64,000 nucleotides of DNA from Solibacteraceae bacterium (GTDB taxonomy: Bacteria > Acidobacteriota > Terriglobia > Bryobacterales > Bryobacteraceae): NCBI GenBank assembly GCA_021324015.1, contig JAJPJX010000171.1, positions 1 through 64,000 on the forward strand, written 5' to 3'. A program made the translations under genes and the position numbers. Within the stretch, counting starts at the first letter, position 1. Every line of letters starts with the position of its first letter. Shown piece by piece: positions 1-9,500 of the stretch. The notes beneath the pieces are model-generated. The model saw nothing but the letters and a program-made list of their open reading frames with translations. It did not search any database and was not told where the DNA came from.

Positions 1-3000
1 CAGTTCGAACTGGTGGCTCTCGTAGACGTGGATGATCTTGGAAAGTCCCACGTCCACGTTGGCGGCCCCCGGCCCGATCAAGGCGTTCCGCCCCAGGTTG
101 CCGTACGTGCCGGGAGCGTTGGCCTGAAACATGGCGGGGTTGAAGTACTCCGCCAGCAACTGACTACGGGGCCGGCTCGCCGGCAACACCGGGTTGCCGG
201 TCACGTTCGGCCGGTCGCCGCCCACCGCGGTGAGCGAGTTGTCGCGCCCCGCGAGAATGTTGAAGGGACTGCCGGTGGCAAGCCGCAGCAGGCCGGTGAA
301 CTCCCAACCCCCAATGGTGTGGCGGGCAAACGATGGCAGGCTATCCAGCTTCGGCAAGTCCCAAACCCAGGACGCGGAAAAGACGTGCTCGCGCTGCCAG
401 TCCGAGAGGCTGCGGTCGGAGGCAAGGTTGTCCGGATTCTGGTACACGTTATAGCCCGAGACGCCATAAGCGTCGTCAATCGACCGCATCCAGGTGTAAT
501 TCGCGTTCACCACGTACGATTTTGAGAAACGCTTCCGCAACACGACCGCGAAGCTGTTGAACGAACTGTTGCCCCCGGCCGTGTTGCGGTTCATGGAGCC
601 GACCTGGCCAGGATAGTAGCGGCGGCGCGCTTCCGTATTGGCCAGCGTCGCCCCCGCACCGTACACGGCCGGGTTGAACTGGTAGCCCTGGCTGAGCTTG
701 CGCCCGACATTGCCGATGTAACTGGCCTCCAGGCTCATATCCTGTGGCAACTGGCGCTGCAGCGAAACGCTGTATTGCTCCGTGTACGCGTTCGGAAAAT
801 TAGGATCGATAGACCAGCCGGTGACCGGGGGGAGAAACGCTGCCTGCCCGGTTTTGGGATTATACATTTCGATCGGGTCGCCCGGCACAATCCCGAAGCC
901 AAGCGTGCGGCCTTGGAACGGATTGGAAAACGACGGCACGTTGTCCAGGTTGAATACGGGCAGGAAAGGCTGGTTCAGGCTGACAAACTGCGAGAGACCG
1001 TTCATGTCCGGCTGGTAGAAAATGCCATAGCCGGCGCGCAAACTGGTTTTGCCGTCCCCGAACATATCCCACGCGATGCCGAGGCGGGGCGCGAAGTTGT
1101 TCTTATCGGGATTGAAGATGCCCCGGGGAATGCCTGGGTCCCCGGCATAGACCAGGCCCGGGGGCGCGTTCGGAAACTTCTTCGATTGCATGCCCGGGAT
1201 GAAGTTGGAGGACAGATTGTCGATCTGGTAGGTCGGCTCTTCATAGTGATAGGCCAGGCCGAGATTCAGGGTCACCCGGCTGGAGAGGCGATAGTCGTTC
1301 TGAACGAAGAAATCCAGGAAATACGTGCGGTGGTTTTCCCGTTCGCGGAGCATCTGCAGGAAACTCGGCCTGCCGAGCAGGAAATCCGCCAGCGCGTTCT
1401 TGGAGAACTGGCCGTTGAAGGTGAACCGGCCGTCGTCGAAGGCCGCCAGGTCGGGGCCGAAGCGGATGGGATGGTAGCTGCCCCCGAATTTCCACGTGCT
1501 GCGGCCCTTGATCCAGGTCATCGTGTTCCCGAAATCGTAAGTGTTATCCAGGCGCAGTGGCACACCCGCGATGCGCGGCGAAAGCGAGAGCCGGCCCGTA
1601 ACGCTGACGCCGGGAGGATAGGGCGTTACTTGCGGATTCGGAAGATTCACTCCCGCGTCTTGGGGGCTGCTGAAAGGCATATTCACGTTCGTGCTGGTCT
1701 CGAACTTGCGGTTCCAGGCCATGGTGGCCACGTTGATCAGGTTCGGGCTGAACGTGTGCGTATCGGTGACGTTGAAATTCTGGAACTGCAGACTATATAG
1801 GCCGGTGCCAAACGGCACATTGCCATTGGGGGACGCAAGCTGGCCGTAGCTACGCCAGTATCGGCCGGAGATCTGGTTGTTGCGGAAGAGGCTGTGATCG
1901 ATGCGGGCCAGAATCATGGTGCCGTCATTGGCGGTCGGGCGCAGGATCTGATACCGGCCGTCGGCCGTATTCGGTTGCGGCAGTGTGGCCAGGTATTTCG
2001 CCGCGGCGGGATCCCAGCGATCTTTAGGAATCACCCCTCCCGGGAACGGCTGGTTGGTCAAGGGGTCGATCGGCAGGCCTCCCCGCGAATGGGAGAAATC
2101 GCCATTCAGCTCGGCCTGGGTTGGGGGAAACGCATCGTTATTAAACTGCGACTGGCGGATGCGGGTTCCCTGGTAGCCGAAGAAGAAAAACGTTTTGTTC
2201 TTGCGCACCGGGCCGCCGATCACGCCGCCGAACTGGTTCTGCACCAGGAAGGGCGTCGAGGGAGCGAAGAAATTTCTGGCCGTCAGGTCGTTATCGCGAT
2301 GAAACTCGAACAGGCTGCCATGGAACTGGTTCGTCCCCGAGCGCGTGATCACCTGGATGGTCGCCGCCGAACTGAGACTCTTCTCGGCGTCATAGCCGTT
2401 GGTAGTCACGCGGAACTCGGACAGGAAATCCGGCGGCGGCAAGGGATTACCTTGGCCGTATTGGACCGAGTTGTAGCGCGCGTTGTCGAGCAGAAAGTTA
2501 TTGTTGTTGACGCGCCCGCCAGCCACGTTGACGTCCACCGAATAGCTGGTGGGCAGCGCGCCGGCATTCACGTTGCTCACCGTCGGGATCAGCACGAGCA
2601 GGGAAGCCGGAGTGCGCCCGCTCAGCGGCAGTTCCAGCATGCGCTTCGACTCCATCAACGCGCCGATGGAAGCCTGGCGGACATCCACCAGGGGCGCCGC
2701 GCCGGCCACCGTGACAGCCTCGGTAACCGCGCCCACCGCCAGCCGCAGATCGATTTTGGCGTTGTCCTGAACCGAGAGGACAATGCCCTCATGCACGGTG
2801 GTCCTGAAGCCCGCCGCCTCGGCTTCCACCGAGTACGTGCCGGGCGGGAGTTGGGTGGCGATGTAGGCGCCATCCGCGCCGGTTATTAACGCGCGCGAGA
2901 GACCGGTCAGTTGATTGGTAACCTTGACCGCGCAGTTGGGGATGACGGCGCCACTTTCATCAGTGACAACGCCGACGATGGTTGCGGTGGTCTGGCCGAA

Positions 3001-3063
3001 GGCGGCAGCCGCCAGCAGCGTGGCGGTGATCAGGATTGGGCAGCCAGATCGGAACGGATTCAT
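1..3063 (-). CDS. TonB-dependent receptor 1, Oar-like (C-terminus cut by window edge)
   Basis: Outer-membrane TonB-dependent transporter, presumably for oligosaccharides. The frame is open from the ATG at 3063 to base 1, so at least 1021 codons are present and the last barrel strands are missing. A signal peptide (MNPFRSGCPILITATLLAAA...) ends at AFGQ. A carboxypeptidase-regulatory-like domain follows (residues ~25-105, with VVTDESGAVIPN and LPPGTYSVEAEAAGF), then a plug domain with ELPLSGR and VITRSGTNQFHGSLFEF. The start is supported by an AGGAGGG Shine-Dalgarno about 6 nt upstream. No SusD partner is adjacent. Its promoter region carries an element shared with the divergent GntR/glycosidase intergenic region, so control by the neighbouring GntR protein is likely (inferred). 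The substrate is unknown. Confidence 0.93.
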   Translation of the reverse strand, partial: MNPFRSGCPILITATLLAAAAFGQTTATIVGVVTDESGAVIPNCAVKVTNQLTGLSRALITGADGAYIATQLPPGTYSVEAEAAGFRTTVHEGIVLSVQDNAKIDLRLAVGAVTEAVTVAGAAPLVDVRQASIGALMESKRMLELPLSGRTPASLLVLIPTVSNVNAGALPTSYSVDVNVAGGRVNNNNFLLDNARYNSVQYGQGNPLPPPDFLSEFRVTTNGYDAEKSLSSAATIQVITRSGTNQFHGSLFEFHRDNDLTARNFFAPSTPFLVQNQFGGVIGGPVRKNKTFFFFGYQGTRIRQSQFNNDAFPPTQAELNGDFSHSRGGLPIDPLTNQPFPGGVIPKDRWDPAAAKYLATLPQPNTADGRYQILRPTANDGTMILARIDHSLFRNNQISGRYWRSYGQLASPNGNVPFGTGLYSLQFQNFNVTDTHTFSPNLINVATMAWNRKFETSTNVNMPFSSPQDAGVNLPNPQVTPYPPGVSVTGRLSLSPRIAGVPLRLDNTYDFGNTMTWIKGRSTWKFGGSYHPIRFGPDLAAFDDGRFTFNGQFSKNALADFLLGRPSFLQMLRERENHRTYFLDFFVQNDYRLSSRVTLNLGLAYHYEEPTYQIDNLSSNFIPGMQSKKFPNAPPGLVYAGDPGIPRGIFNPDKNNFAPRLGIAWDMFGDGKTSLRAGYGIFYQPDMNGLSQFVSLNQPFLPVFNLDNVPSFSNPFQGRTLGFGIVPGDPIEMYNPKTGQAAFLPPVTGWSIDPNFPNAYTEQYSVSLQRQLPQDMSLEASYIGNVGRKLSQGYQFNPAVYGAGATLANTEARRRYYPGQVGSMNRNTAGGNSSFNSFAVVLRKRFSKSYVVNANYTWMRSIDDAYGVSGYNVYQNPDNLASDRSLSDWQREHVFSASWVWDLPKLDSLPSFARHTIGGWEFTGLLRLATGSPFNILAGRDNSLTAVGGDRPNVTGNPVLPASRPRSQLLAEYFNPAMFQANAPGTYGNLGRNALIGPGAANVDVGLSKIIHVYESHQFEL

Positions 3064-3078
3064 GGGTTCCCTCCTGTG

Positions 3079-3098
3079 CATCTTCCTTCGGGAAGATG
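3079..3098 (-). promoter_or_regulatory. Hairpin in the 5' leader of receptor 1
   Basis: A perfect 8-bp inverted repeat (CATCTTCC / GGAAGATG with a 4-nt loop) lies in the untranslated leader just upstream of the AGGAGGG ribosome binding site of receptor 1. There is no T-tract in the transcribed direction, so it is not a terminator. A role in mRNA stability or translation control is possible but unproven. Confidence 0.5.
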
Positions 3099-3101
3099 TC
3101 T

Positions 3102-3146
3102 TATTGTATGATGATATTCCCTATCAGAAACTCCGGCCCTTGTCAA
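3102..3146 (-). promoter_or_regulatory. Promoter region and putative GntR operator of receptor 1
   Basis: Read on the minus strand, a TTGACA -35-like hexamer (3141-3146) is followed 23 bp later by the 16-mer ATATCATCATACAATA (3102-3117). The same 16-mer, with one substitution, lies in front of the divergently located glycosidase at 4123-4138, in the same orientation relative to its gene. Its core GTAT-N4-ATAT (opposite strand) is a pseudo-palindrome of the kind bound by FadR-type GntR dimers. The assignment to the regulator at 3293-4039 is inferred from proximity. Confidence 0.5.
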
Positions 3147-3292
3147 GACTGCCGGGCCAGTTCGGCATGATTTTGGCGCTGGAGCGAGGGTTTGCCCGGG
3201 TTCGCGGTTTCCCCGGTCGCGATCGGCGGAGGGTTGTTGCCGGCGGTGTCCGTAGGCGCCGTTTTCTTTCGCGAGCGGCTCAGGCCAGCCGG

Positions 3293-4039
3293 CTATCCGG
3301 GAGTCTTCCTGGGCTCGGCCTCCCTGGCGCTGCTGTCGCTGTCGTGACCGGGGGCACCCGCTTTGGCGATCCGCCACACCCGTTCCGCGGTATCCAGATG
3401 TGCCCGCATCACGGCACGCGCCTTCTTGGGGTTGCGCGACTTGATGGCCTGGTAGATCTTCAGGTGATCGCGAAGGGTCTCCTCGCCGACGTGCGGAACA
3501 CCGATGGCGCGGTGCAAGGCCTCTTGCAAGGGAGATGCAATCGTCTGCCAGACCATGATCGCGAGAGGGTTCTTGGATGCCGCGGCCAGCGCGGCATGGA
3601 AGGCCATATCCGTCGTGGTCCGGACCTGGCCGGCTTCCAGTTCGTCCCGGTAGTCGTCCAGGACCTTTTTCATGCCGCGGATGTCGTTCTCATCCGCCTT
3701 TTCCGCGGCCAGGGAAGCCAGGCCGACCTCGATGATCTTGCGAAACTCCAGCAGCGCGTCGGTGTGTTGCTGTTGCACGGCGACCGAGAAGTGCTCCGCA
3801 CTGATCAGCGCCGTGGGCGAGGGCTCCAACACGATGGAGCCGACCTTGGGCCGCACGCGGATGACCCGCAAAGATTCCAGCGACTTCATCGCTTCGCGGA
3901 CGCATGTCCGGCTGATCCCCAGCGTGCTGGTCAATTGCTGTTCCGTAGGGAGTCTTTCCCCGGGCCTGACCTGGTTGGTCTTGATCAGAGTGAGAACATA
4001 ATCGATGACCTGGGAACTAAGGGTACGCCGTTGCAGCAC
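3293..4039 (-). CDS. GntR-family transcriptional regulator, FadR/FCD subfamily
   Basis: A 248-residue DNA-binding repressor or activator. Residues ~5-70 form the winged helix-turn-helix of GntR proteins (VRPGERLPTEQQLTSTLGISRTCVREAMKSL pattern, split here as PGERLPTEQQLTSTLG and SRTCVREAMKSLE). Residues ~90-225 look like the all-helical FCD effector domain (LLEFRKIIEVGLASLAA; FHAALAAASKNP; HLKIYQAIKSRNPKKA; HLDTAERV), with the Asp/His residues that usually bind a metal and a carboxylate or sugar-acid effector. The start is GTG, supported by AGGAG 7 nt upstream. It sits between receptor 1 and a divergent glycosidase, both preceded by the same 16-bp element, so it probably controls both in response to a sugar-derived acid (inferred). 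Confidence 0.93.
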   Translation of the reverse strand: MLQRRTLSSQVIDYVLTLIKTNQVRPGERLPTEQQLTSTLGISRTCVREAMKSLESLRVIRVRPKVGSIVLEPSPTALISAEHFSVAVQQQHTDALLEFRKIIEVGLASLAAEKADENDIRGMKKVLDDYRDELEAGQVRTTTDMAFHAALAAASKNPLAIMVWQTIASPLQEALHRAIGVPHVGEETLRDHLKIYQAIKSRNPKKARAVMRAHLDTAERVWRIAKAGAPGHDSDSSAREAEPRKTPG

Positions 4040-4088
4040 TGATGGCTCCTGGGCCGCGCACGGTATCGCAAGGCTGAGTGCGGCCGCC

Positions 4089-4138
4089 TTGACAGAGGCA
4101 GGTCCTTCCGCGATACATTACCATATCATAATACAATA
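4089..4138 (+). promoter_or_regulatory. Promoter/operator in front of the GH20-like gene
   Basis: A TTGACA hexamer (4089-4094) is followed by an AT-rich stretch unusual for this GC-rich sequence. It contains ATATCATAATACAATA at 4123-4138, matching the receptor 1 element in 15 of 16 positions. The exact -10 is unclear: TACATT at 4114 lies 19 bp from the -35, and TACAAT at 4132 is further away. The element is between divergent genes, so it could also serve autoregulation of the GntR gene. Confidence 0.5.
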
Positions 4139-4152
4139 CGGCGGGGGGACGC

Positions 4153-6543
4153 ATGAGCGCACATAAAATCGGGCTGCTGTTGGCGGCCGGTCTGATTCTA
4201 CCGGCGTTGTGCGCCGCCGATATGGACATCCTGCCAACCCCTCACTACGTTGAGGCGCTCGGCGCCGATGTCCGTTTTCCCGGGCACGAGATTCGCGTAC
4301 ACGTTTCCGGCCCGGAATTGGAGGTTGCCGAAACACTCCTCGCCCGAGCGTTCCCCGATGCCCGATTCGCGATCGGGGGAATGGATGCCGGCATCTTTCT
4401 GCATGACTATTCCGCGTCGCACGAGGTGGGCGTTGCGTTGAATTTCCTGGACCGCCAACTCCTGGAAGAGTCGCCGTTGCGCAAGCAGAGCTACGTGCTG
4501 CGCACCGACGGGCATGCGATCTGGGTGGTGGGCGGAGGATCGGCCGGCGTACTCTACGGGGCGGCAACCGCGGCCCAGCTACTGCGTGAGAATGGCGGCC
4601 GCATCGAGGCGCCCGGCACGTACATTCGGGACTACCCCGATTTTCCGTACCGCGCGGCCGCCGACTGGCTTTTGAACACAGAGATTAATCGGTGGTCCCT
4701 CGACCGGGGGCAGGGGCTGGCGGATTACGGCCGCCTCGTGCGCAAAGAGTTGGATCGAGCCGCGCTCTTCAAGATCAACGTGGCCGTAATCGACGGTTTC
4801 GGCTGGTCGCTCGACAAGCGTCCGCCCGGATACGCGGCGCTGATGCGCGAGCTTAACCGATATGCGCGCCGGCGCGGCATGCTGCTCCAATATGGCGGCT
4901 ATGGCGCGGCCTACGATATTGCCCAGCGGCCCGGCGAATACCAGGGCACGGTCTTCCTCAACCGAGAGTCGTATCCGGATGGCAAGGTATATCAATGCCT
5001 GGCGTTTCCGGAACGGCAGGGCGGCATCGACCCGCGCACCATGGGAAGTTGTCGTTCCAACGAAGAGCTGAACCGGCTCAAGGCCGAAGATTTGGCCCGC
5101 TTCGTGGAGGCCGTCGAACCAGGTCTTCTGTACATCCATCACGAAGACTGCTGCGTTTTCGAGGATTTCCAGAAGGCCTGGCTCGGCCGCTGCGAGCGCT
5201 GCCGCAGACGCTGGCCGAACGATTCGCTGATCGCTCCGGATGGTGGAGCAGGAGCGCTGGCGCACGGCTACGGCAATCTCATTAACGCGGTGAATCGCGT
5301 CCGGCATGACGGATACGACGCCGCGCGCGACACGCAGATTACCATCGTCTCGCCCGTTTACATGCCGGCCACCGCGCGCTCGGAGGACTGGGGCCAGGTA
5401 CTCGCATTGTGGCGGAGCATAACACGGCTCCTTCCGAGAGCGGAAAACGTGCAGATCTGCTTCCGGGAAATTCTGCCGCAGCAGGGTGGAGGCCGGCGCT
5501 GGGTGGAATTGTTCAACTCCATGATGCGCGCGGGACACCTGCCGTTCGGCGCATACGTGTTCGTTGTCGGCGGCGCGGAGAACTTTCTCACCGATTACGC
5601 GACCACTGGTATCCCCGCCATGAACGCCTATTACCGGGGCGCCCGGACGATCTACAATGCCACCGGCGATGCCTACCGCGGGCCAATGGAGGTGCTCGCT
5701 GCGGAATACTCCTGGAATGCCCGGTCTACCGGGTTTTACCGCGATCCAGCCAACGCCGCGGAGATGAGCGGCGTGGAGCGATGGATCTACACGCCGGCCA
5801 GCCCAGCGGAAATCTACGGGCCCGGAAAGCTTTTCGATCGCATCTGCGCGCACCTCTACGGACCGGGAGCCGGGCCGCGCATGAGCGAATATTACCGGCT
5901 CGCGGCGCATATCCCGGATGTACCCGTTCCCCCGCCCCCGCCCGACCGCCCGTACTATGCCGGCAGGAAAACTCGCTATCTGCCCCGCATTTGGGAGTAT
6001 GCGACGGCGCTGCCGGATTACTGGTATCACCTTCTGTTGGATTCACAGACCTGGGGGGCCGAGCCCGAGCCGGGCTATGAGGCCTCGCTGAAGGCATTCA
6101 ACGTCACGGCGGGAGAATTGCACCGCCGCCTCGCGCGCCGCTGGCAACTGGCCTGCCAACTCAACCGGCGCGGAGCCGAGCGGGTGCAAGCAGCCATCGC
6201 CGCGCATCCCAAGCCGGACACAGTGGAAGACCTCCGGTTTCTGGAAGAGTTATTTCGCGTGTACCAACCGCTCCTAGAAGCTTTGCGGGATTACCACACG
6301 GCGCGCTGGAGGACTGCCTCGCCGCGGACCGCCGGACTGCTGGCCGCAGCCCGCAAGGGCGCTCTTGCCGCGGAACAGCAGGCGATGATTGCTTTCCCGG
6401 AACCTGTGGATCCTGCCATCGGCGACATCCGATCACTGCGCACCTACCCACGGCGGCTCGCGGACGCCATTGAGAAATGGGGCGACTCGATTCAGAACCA
6501 CGCTGGTTCGCCACCGCCGACCCCTGGTGTGCGCAAGGAGTGA
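4153..6543 (+). CDS. Secreted GH20/DUF4838-like glycoside hydrolase
   Basis: A 796-residue exported protein, probably an exo-acting glycosidase (beta-N-acetylhexosaminidase-like). A signal peptide (MSAHKIGLLLAAGLILPALCAAD) is followed by a GH20 domain-2/zincin-like N-terminal domain (residues ~25-150, ending in the typical GVLYGAATAAQLL). A TIM-barrel region follows (DYPDFPYRAAADW; YIHHEDCCVFEDF). The CERCRRRW cysteine pair resembles the CxxC seen in DUF4838-type relatives. The C-terminal ~200 residues are helical. The usual GH20 Asp-Glu pair is not clearly identifiable; HHED near residue 330 is the best candidate, so activity is inferred. ATG is preceded by GGGGGA. Divergent from the GntR gene and linked to it by a shared operator-like element. 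Confidence 0.8.
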   Translation: MSAHKIGLLLAAGLILPALCAADMDILPTPHYVEALGADVRFPGHEIRVHVSGPELEVAETLLARAFPDARFAIGGMDAGIFLHDYSASHEVGVALNFLDRQLLEESPLRKQSYVLRTDGHAIWVVGGGSAGVLYGAATAAQLLRENGGRIEAPGTYIRDYPDFPYRAAADWLLNTEINRWSLDRGQGLADYGRLVRKELDRAALFKINVAVIDGFGWSLDKRPPGYAALMRELNRYARRRGMLLQYGGYGAAYDIAQRPGEYQGTVFLNRESYPDGKVYQCLAFPERQGGIDPRTMGSCRSNEELNRLKAEDLARFVEAVEPGLLYIHHEDCCVFEDFQKAWLGRCERCRRRWPNDSLIAPDGGAGALAHGYGNLINAVNRVRHDGYDAARDTQITIVSPVYMPATARSEDWGQVLALWRSITRLLPRAENVQICFREILPQQGGGRRWVELFNSMMRAGHLPFGAYVFVVGGAENFLTDYATTGIPAMNAYYRGARTIYNATGDAYRGPMEVLAAEYSWNARSTGFYRDPANAAEMSGVERWIYTPASPAEIYGPGKLFDRICAHLYGPGAGPRMSEYYRLAAHIPDVPVPPPPPDRPYYAGRKTRYLPRIWEYATALPDYWYHLLLDSQTWGAEPEPGYEASLKAFNVTAGELHRRLARRWQLACQLNRRGAERVQAAIAAHPKPDTVEDLRFLEELFRVYQPLLEALRDYHTARWRTASPRTAGLLAAARKGALAAEQQAMIAFPEPVDPAIGDIRSLRTYPRRLADAIEKWGDSIQNHAGSPPPTPGVRKE

Positions 6544-6590
6544 GCTTCGCGCCGGCATTCTCAGCTTGTGCCTGCTTGGCATCCCCAAGG

Positions 6591-9500
6591 TCAGTAAATC
6601 ACCTTCAGGCCGAACTGGATATTGCGCGGCGCGTTCGCCTGGCTGGTCAGCTTTGTGTAAGTGCCGCTGGTAGGGTTGGTGTCCAGGCCGCCGAACCACA
6701 CCCGGTTGAACGCATTGATGAACTCGCACCGGAATTGCAGCTTCACGCGCTCTTTGTACAGCATGGTGTTCTTGAGAAACGCCATGTCCCAGTTGTTGAT
6801 GGCCGGAACTCTTAAGCCGCTCCACTCCCAGGGAATGCGGCGCGGGGTGAAGGCCGGCAGCACCGTCATGGCGGCGCCGTTGAACCAGTGGTCGATGCTC
6901 CGGTTGCTGAGCGAGGGACTCACGCCGGTGGCCAGCGCCGCCGGCAGAAAGGCCGCCTGGCCGGTCTGATAGATGTACATGGTGCTCCACTCCCAGCCGC
7001 CGATGATCTTGTTCACCGCGGGGATCCCGGATTGGAGCGGCTGGCCCTTGCCGAACGGCAGATCGTAAATGATCGCCATGGAAACCCGCTGCGGGTTGTC
7101 GAACTGGCCGATCATCTTCGACGGCGCCGGATCGCTGGGCTCGATATACCGCAGCGTTTCGATCTGCTTCGAGAATGTGTACGCCACTTGCGCGCTCAGC
7201 CCGTGGCTCATGCGCTTGGCCGCGCCCGCTTGCAGCGAGTTGTAGTAGCTGGTCCCGCCCGTATTCCGGATCAGGCTGACATCGGTGAACTCCGGATACG
7301 GCGCCAGCAACTGCCGAACCGTGATGGTGTCCCCGGCCAGGGGGCTGGGCGCCGGAATCAGTCCCTTGAAGGGATTCGGAATGCGGGCGTTCAGCCGCGG
7401 ACCTAGCGAGTAATAGCTCTGGTTGAGTTGGTCGATCGTGCGCCCGCTATCCGCCGAGGACGTGCTGAGGAACAGGTTGTCCGCGTACTGGCCTACATAA
7501 TTCACTTCCACCTGAATGTCGCGGGCCAGTTCGTGCTGGAAGCCGAAACTCCAGCGAAAGTTGCGGTTATTCGTGCGCCAGTAGTCGTAGACGCTCAAGC
7601 TCGTTCCCAGCAATGTCTTCAGGCCCTGGCTGGAGCCGGTGGGCTGCACCAGGCCGTTGGGGAACGGGTTTACGAGCGTATCGGCCGGCGTCAAGCCGCC
7701 GTCCAGGGTCGTGGTCATCAGGGTCTGGGAACTGAAACCCGTGGCATTCGCGAACGGCTGCCACCACTCCGAATAAAACATCCCGAAGCCCGTACGCAGC
7801 ACCGTGCGCGGCAGGATGCGGTAGGCCAGCCCGATGCGCGGTCCCCAATTCGTCTTGTCCGCCTGCACGTTGCGGCGGTTGTCCGGCGTGGCGAAGAACA
7901 GCCCGCCCTTCACGTTGAAATTACCGGGCGATAGCTCCGCGATGGGATTGGCCGCATAGGCCGCCTTGGCGGCCGCTTCGATGGGATTGGACGCATTCGG
8001 ATCGAACCCGAGCACGTTCTGGTTGTACCGCTCCGTGGTGCCCAGCAGCAGGTCGTAACGCAGGCCCAGGTTCAAGGTCAGCTTGGGGGTGACCTTGTAA
8101 TCATCCTGGAAATACCATCCGTAAAAAGGCGCCTGCGTTGCCGTGAACGCCCGCAGATCAATGAAGCCGTTGCTGGGATACCCCAGCAGGAAGCTGGCGA
8201 TGCCGTTCCCCAGGTTCGATCCCGGAACGAACGGGCTCGGCTGCGTAAAGCCGCGATCAAAGTTGTACTGCCCGCCCGGCCGGTTCGCCGGCACGGAGTT
8301 GTTCTGCTTCACCTGGCCCTGGAAGCCCCACTTCATGTTGTGGCTGCCGGAGATCTTGGTCACCCCGAAGTTGAACGAGTAGGTGTTGGTATGCTCGAAC
8401 CACTGCCCCTCGGAAGCCCCGATGTAATACATGTCGGAGTTCACAAACTGCGGGAAGATCTGCTGTTGCAGCAGGCTGGTCAGCGATTTCGAGAAACCCA
8501 GCGTGGTCATGTCGAAAGTGGGGTGGATGCCTTCCTGGGTCCAGCGCGTATAGCCCGCCTGGGCGGTGATGACCATGGAGGGGTTGACGGTGAAGGCGTC
8601 GCTCACCCCGATGGAGGTTTGCGCCCGGTTGTTGCCTTCCAGCGCCCCGACCCCGCCGCCGATATCGTAGGGCGTGGGGGTGCCCGGAAACCCCTGGTTG
8701 TGCGACCAGCGCGCGAACAGCCGGTGCCGCTGGATGTTCGGATCGATGCGCAGCGAATAATTGTCGCCGTCGTACGGCGCTGGAACAACGTTGTAGTAGT
8801 TATTGGTGCCCGTAAACCGGTCGCCGGCGGCGTTCGGATTGGGATACCGGGCCAGCACGTTGGCCGAGATGGGATTGATGCGGCTGGCCGGGATGCGGTT
8901 GCCGGGAAACAGCGTGCGCACATAGCCGCCCTTTCCGTCGGGAGCCGTGGTCAAAGGATCGGCAACCTGGAACAAGGCGCCGGCGGCGTTGTAGGTCTGC
9001 GAGAAATCCCCCTGCCGCTGAAGCGCCGTAGGCACCGTGAAGCGGTATACAAACGGCGTGCGCTGCCGCAGGCTCTCCCAGTTGAAGAACCAGAACACCT
9101 TGTTCTTCACCACCGGCCCTCCGGCCGTCAGGCCGTACTGGTTGAAGCGAAATACCGGGCGCGGGTTTCCGTTCTTGTTGGAGAAAAAATAGTTCGCATT
9201 CAGCTTGTCGTTGCGCAGAAACTCCCAGAGGCTCCCATGGAAATCGTTGGTGCCGCTCTTGGTCGTCACGGTTACGTACATCCCGCCGCCGTGGCCGTAC
9301 TCGGCGTCCAGCGGGTTGGTCTGCACGGTGAATTCCTCCACGTCGTCCACGGTGGGAATGTACGCCACGCGGTCGCTGACGTTGTTCGGAATGCCGTCCA
9401 TCAGGAACTCGTTCTCGCGGTTGTTGGCGCCCGAGGCCGACGTGTACGACGTGTTGTCGATGTCGATGAGCCCGTTGGTCGTGTTGGTCGGGGAATTGTT

